NCBI GenBank assembly: GCA_927441425.1 | Contig: CAKMKG010000010.1 | Coordinates: 145,327-209,326 of the forward strand | DNA from: an uncultured Bacillota bacterium | GTDB lineage: Bacteria; Bacillota; Clostridia; Peptostreptococcales; Anaerovoracaceae | DNA length: 64,000 nt | Direction of reading: 5' to 3' | Shown: positions 61,334 through 64,000 of the stretch, one piece after another | How the letters are laid out: each line of letters starts with the position of its first letter | Position numbering within the stretch: position 1 is the stretch's first letter | The notes under the pieces: generated by a model | Told to the model about the DNA's origin: nothing | The model's database searches: none | The model's input: the letters and a program-made list of their open reading frames with translations, nothing else | Made by a program: the position numbers and the translations under genes

Positions 61334-61435
61334 AATTTTCTGTCTTCAACCTCTGTAGCAATTAATCTACACCAGAGTACTATATCATTAAGAAATACAG
61401 CGTTCTTAAATAATAAAACGAGAGAGGTAAAATAA

Positions 61436-61879
61436 ATGGAAAGGTTAGATCCTGAAAAGCTTTCTGTTACATTCGAACCAGGGGCAACAGCTACGGAACC
61501 CATAGTAGGGCGGAAGTATACATTGACACATTCCGATAAAACTGCCGACCTTTTTCTAACAATAGGTCTTGCATATGCATATGATGAGATAACTACGATG
61601 AGAGATGAAGTACTTGCTGAATGGCAAACTTATGAGGGAACCCCCTTACTTTATGTGTATGTTTATGTTGGTCAGTTTGGTCCCGTAATAACCGCGATAC
61701 GTGATACAATCTTCAGACGTGAATTGCCTTTGGCGCTGGAAGCGATCAGGTATGGGGATTCTGAATTTTTTATGGAATATCCAAAACTCGACAATGCAGC
61801 AATTTGGATCTATTTCGACTCAGAAAATCCAGATTATAAAAAATTTGAATATTGGGGTACGCCTAAGGATTATAGATAA
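61436..61879 (+). CDS. Staygreen-family protein
   Basis: A 147-residue protein with the Staygreen (SGR) signature: LDPEKLSVTFEPGATATEPI, RKYTLTHSDKTADLFLTIG, RDEVLAEWQ and LYVYVYVGQFG. Plant SGR proteins remove magnesium from chlorophyll a, and some bacterial homologues share that activity. This organism shows no photosynthesis genes, so another substrate, perhaps a metal or tetrapyrrole, is likely. GAGAGGT precedes the ATG. A carotenoid-desaturase-like gene follows on the same strand 115 bp later. Confidence 0.82.
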   Translation: MERLDPEKLSVTFEPGATATEPIVGRKYTLTHSDKTADLFLTIGLAYAYDEITTMRDEVLAEWQTYEGTPLLYVYVYVGQFGPVITAIRDTIFRRELPLALEAIRYGDSEFFMEYPKLDNAAIWIYFDSENPDYKKFEYWGTPKDYR

Positions 61880-61994
61880 TATTTAAAAAACCAATTACTG
61901 CCAAGATATTGGGATAGAATCTGCTTATTTCATCCAAACTAAAATCATTCTGGGAGAGTTGGTAGTATAGAAGTTTAGGACTTATGGTAAAAAA

Positions 61995-63455
61995 ATGAAA
62001 AAATTAGTGATCATTATCGGAGCGGGAATAGGTGGACTAGCCACTGGCGCTAGACTTCTAAAAATGGGTTATGATGTTAAAATTATAGAAAAAAACCCGT
62101 GCTGTGGAGGGAAAACAGGTTCGCTGAAAGCGGAGGGATTTACCTTTGATTTAACAGCTTCGATTATGATGATGCCCGAAGAATACATGAGTTTATCAAA
62201 AGAATTGGGGCTAAATCTTAATTTTATTAAGCTGGAGCCAAATTATAAGGTGAATTATTTTGACGGTACCGTTCTTAATTTTTATACTGATCTAACGAAT
62301 TCATTAGACCAAATAGAAAAAATCAATCAATCCGATGGAAATAGTTATTTAAAGTTTTTATCGGAAGGTTATAGAAGGTATCAAATTGCTTATGATTACT
62401 TTTTAAATAAAAATTACGATTCAATTGATGATGTGATGAACAATACTGTAATGAAAGGGGCTGCGAAAAGCTTACCGTTAACAAATTCATACCATTATAT
62501 CTCTAGATTTATAAAGGATAAAAGAATTAGAGATTATCTGGCATTTCAGACCATGTATATTGGTGTAAATCCAATGAAAAGTTTCAATATGTATACGCTT
62601 ATACCAGTCATTTCAGCCATAAAAGGTTTATGGTATCTGAAAGGAGGCATGAATTCCTTTGTATTCGCCTTGGAAGAGTATATAAGAAAAAATGGCGGAA
62701 CGATATGCCTAAACACGACGTGTGAGAAACTTTTCGTTACCGAAGATTCTATCAAGAGTGTAATAACGGATAAAGGTGTTCTATCTCCGGATATCGTTGT
62801 TTGTAATAGTGACTATTCTTACTCGAACAAAACTTATTTTGGCAATCGGTTCAGTAAAAATAAAAGTGTGAAAGACAGAAAGTATCATTACTCATGTTCC
62901 GTGTTCATGCTATATATTGGTTTAAAGAAAAAATACGAATGTTTATCAGTACACAACATATTCATCGGGCCGGACTTTAAGAAAAACATAGGAGCTGCAT
63001 TTAAAGGAAGGATCCCATCGGACCCGTCTTTATATATTTACTGCCCTTCAAAAATTGATGACACCATGGCGCCGGCAGGGAAGGACGCTATCAATGTTAT
63101 GGTCAGAGTTCCCAATACGAAGAATAAAAATTATGTTTGGGATGAAGAACTGATTGAAAAAATGAGGAATCGGTTGATTCAAACATTGCAGAAGGTGAAG
63201 GGTTTGGAAGATATCAACGAAAATATTGAGTTCGAGAGCTACTTAACCCCGAAGGATTTAGAAGTGAGATTCAATAGCACCTACGGAAACGGCTTTGGAA
63301 TCAGTCATGATTTAACACAAACTGCATTTCTAAGACCTCAAATAAAATCCAGGGACTTGGATAATTTATATTTTATAGGGGATTCTGTGCACCCCGGCAC
63401 AGGAGTATCCTTAGTTCTGTTGGGCAGTAAGCTATTATGTGAGTATCTAAAATAA
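61995..63455 (+). CDS. Phytoene-desaturase-like (CrtI/CrtN family) FAD oxidoreductase
   Basis: A 486-residue flavoprotein. The N-terminal dinucleotide motif is IIGAGIGGLATGARLLKMGY, followed by EKNPCCGGKTGSL. The middle has GLWYLKGGMNSFVFALEEYI and the C-terminal FAD motif is LYFIGDSVHPGTGVSLVLLG, all typical of CrtI-type desaturases and retinol-saturase relatives. No phytoene synthase or other carotenoid gene is in the window, so the substrate is open. The ribosome site before the ATG is weak. Codon use is more AT-rich than in the rnf genes, which may hint at separate ancestry together with the Staygreen gene. Confidence 0.82.
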   Translation: MKKLVIIIGAGIGGLATGARLLKMGYDVKIIEKNPCCGGKTGSLKAEGFTFDLTASIMMMPEEYMSLSKELGLNLNFIKLEPNYKVNYFDGTVLNFYTDLTNSLDQIEKINQSDGNSYLKFLSEGYRRYQIAYDYFLNKNYDSIDDVMNNTVMKGAAKSLPLTNSYHYISRFIKDKRIRDYLAFQTMYIGVNPMKSFNMYTLIPVISAIKGLWYLKGGMNSFVFALEEYIRKNGGTICLNTTCEKLFVTEDSIKSVITDKGVLSPDIVVCNSDYSYSNKTYFGNRFSKNKSVKDRKYHYSCSVFMLYIGLKKKYECLSVHNIFIGPDFKKNIGAAFKGRIPSDPSLYIYCPSKIDDTMAPAGKDAINVMVRVPNTKNKNYVWDEELIEKMRNRLIQTLQKVKGLEDINENIEFESYLTPKDLEVRFNSTYGNGFGISHDLTQTAFLRPQIKSRDLDNLYFIGDSVHPGTGVSLVLLGSKLLCEYLK

Positions 63456-63506
63456 AAGTGTTGCTATGAAAAATTATGATAGGAAAAAATTGGGCAGAAA
63501 TATAAG

Positions 63507-63535
63507 TTGACATAACCAATTATAAATGGTATCTT
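63507..63535 (+). promoter_or_regulatory. rRNA operon promoter
   Basis: Consensus TTGACA (63507-63512), 17-bp spacer, TATCTT (63530-63535). It is the only strong promoter-like site found before the 16S gene, giving a leader of roughly 410 nt. Confidence 0.75.
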
Positions 63536-63541
63536 ATAAAA

Positions 63542-63951
63542 GTTCCCCTTTTGAAGGACGAACGACAGGGGTTAGGTAATAACCTCGTGAACCTTGAAAA
63601 TTTCATAGTGCAGAAATTTAGTCAAAGAGAACCGTAAAGGATCTCTAAAAACTAAAGTACAAATTCAATCAGCAATGATTGGTAAGACAAATTCAAACTT
63701 GTTTGAAGGAGTCAACGTACAATTCTTTGAGAAAAAGAAAAAACAATAATTCTGAGATTCGTATGCCATATGAAAAGCAGAAGAAATCTACAAATTGAAA
63801 TTTGTGATTTCCATGCATAAGTTCACCATCAATTTGTTTCACAAATTGGGTGAGCTAGTATATGCAAATGAAAATTAGAAACAAAGCGAAACGCATCGCG
63901 TTTTACTGAGCAAGATTTAATCGCCTGAATTCGTTCAGGTCTTAAATACCA
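63542..63951 (+). other. 16S rRNA leader (pre-rRNA spacer)
   Basis: A gene-free 410-nt stretch between the rRNA promoter and mature 16S. It contains small hairpins such as GGTT / AACC near 63572-63583 and CCTGAA / TTCAGG (63924-63939). Such leaders carry antitermination and RNase III processing sites; the individual sites cannot be assigned here. Confidence 0.6.

Positions 63952-64000
<49 letters not shown>

Overview
The window looks like a chromosome segment of an anaerobic, probably spore-forming, low-to-mid-GC member of the Clostridia. The evidence is a complete six-gene Rnf complex in the clostridial order CDGEAB, a B12-dependent diol/glycerol dehydratase, a SleB-type cell-wall hydrolase, YesM/YesN-type sensors, SLH-domain surface proteins and Firmicutes-type promoters and terminators. 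No finer taxonomy can be supported from sequence reading alone.

Layout. 1-3.9 kb: end of a three-subunit diol/glycerol dehydratase operon (pduCDE-like), then a second dehydratase gene in which the large and medium subunits are fused and a catalytic His is replaced by Ile. 3.9-9.3 kb: housekeeping block rpmE, prfA, a long imperfect palindrome, tsaC-like, rpiB, upp, tyrS. 9.3-15 kb: flavin reductase, a MacB-like ABC exporter with an unusual Ig-like surface protein in the adaptor position, and a SleB-like hydrolase. 15.2-16.2 kb: rplM-rpsI with a strong promoter and candidate leader. 16.3-24.5 kb: a two-component system with a SARP-like regulator, a degenerate receiver, a VOC protein, a secreted amidohydrolase, a small zinc-ribbon protein and an orphan CHASE4-like kinase.

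24.7-52.5 kb is accessory. It is punctuated by same-strand repeats derived from a tRNA-Ala(GGC) gene: one intact tRNA (24.7 kb), two damaged copies (40.5 and 47.4 kb) and several fragments (47.7, 49.9, 51.4, 52.4 kb). The repeats separate blocks of unrelated genes. The first block (25.4-40.4 kb) is a sensor kinase / sugar-binding lipoprotein / response regulator trio followed by a sugar ABC transporter and myo-inositol genes iolI, iolG, iolD, a transaldolase-family gene, iolB and iolE. The second (40.9-47.4 kb) is a hybrid kinase, a LuxR-type regulator, an unknown protein and an SLH surface protein. The third holds a GGDEF/HD-GYP protein, an XRE/desulfoferrodoxin-like regulator and a broken chloramphenicol acetyltransferase-like gene. 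The fourth is a VbhA-like antitoxin / Fic toxin pair.

52.6-64 kb: a DAK2-DegV fusion, two small membrane proteins, the rnfCDGEAB operon behind a Rex-like operator, a Staygreen-family protein, a CrtI-like desaturase, and the promoter, leader and first 49 nt of a 16S rRNA gene.

Most notable: (1) the tRNA-Ala-derived repeat family, whose two best copies carry 158-nt downstream modules of identical length between 15-nt direct repeats of the tRNA 3' end; (2) an inositol operon with no kinase or aldolase gene but a transaldolase-family protein that has an FSA-like active-site Gln; (3) the fused dehydratase lacking the family's substrate-binding His.
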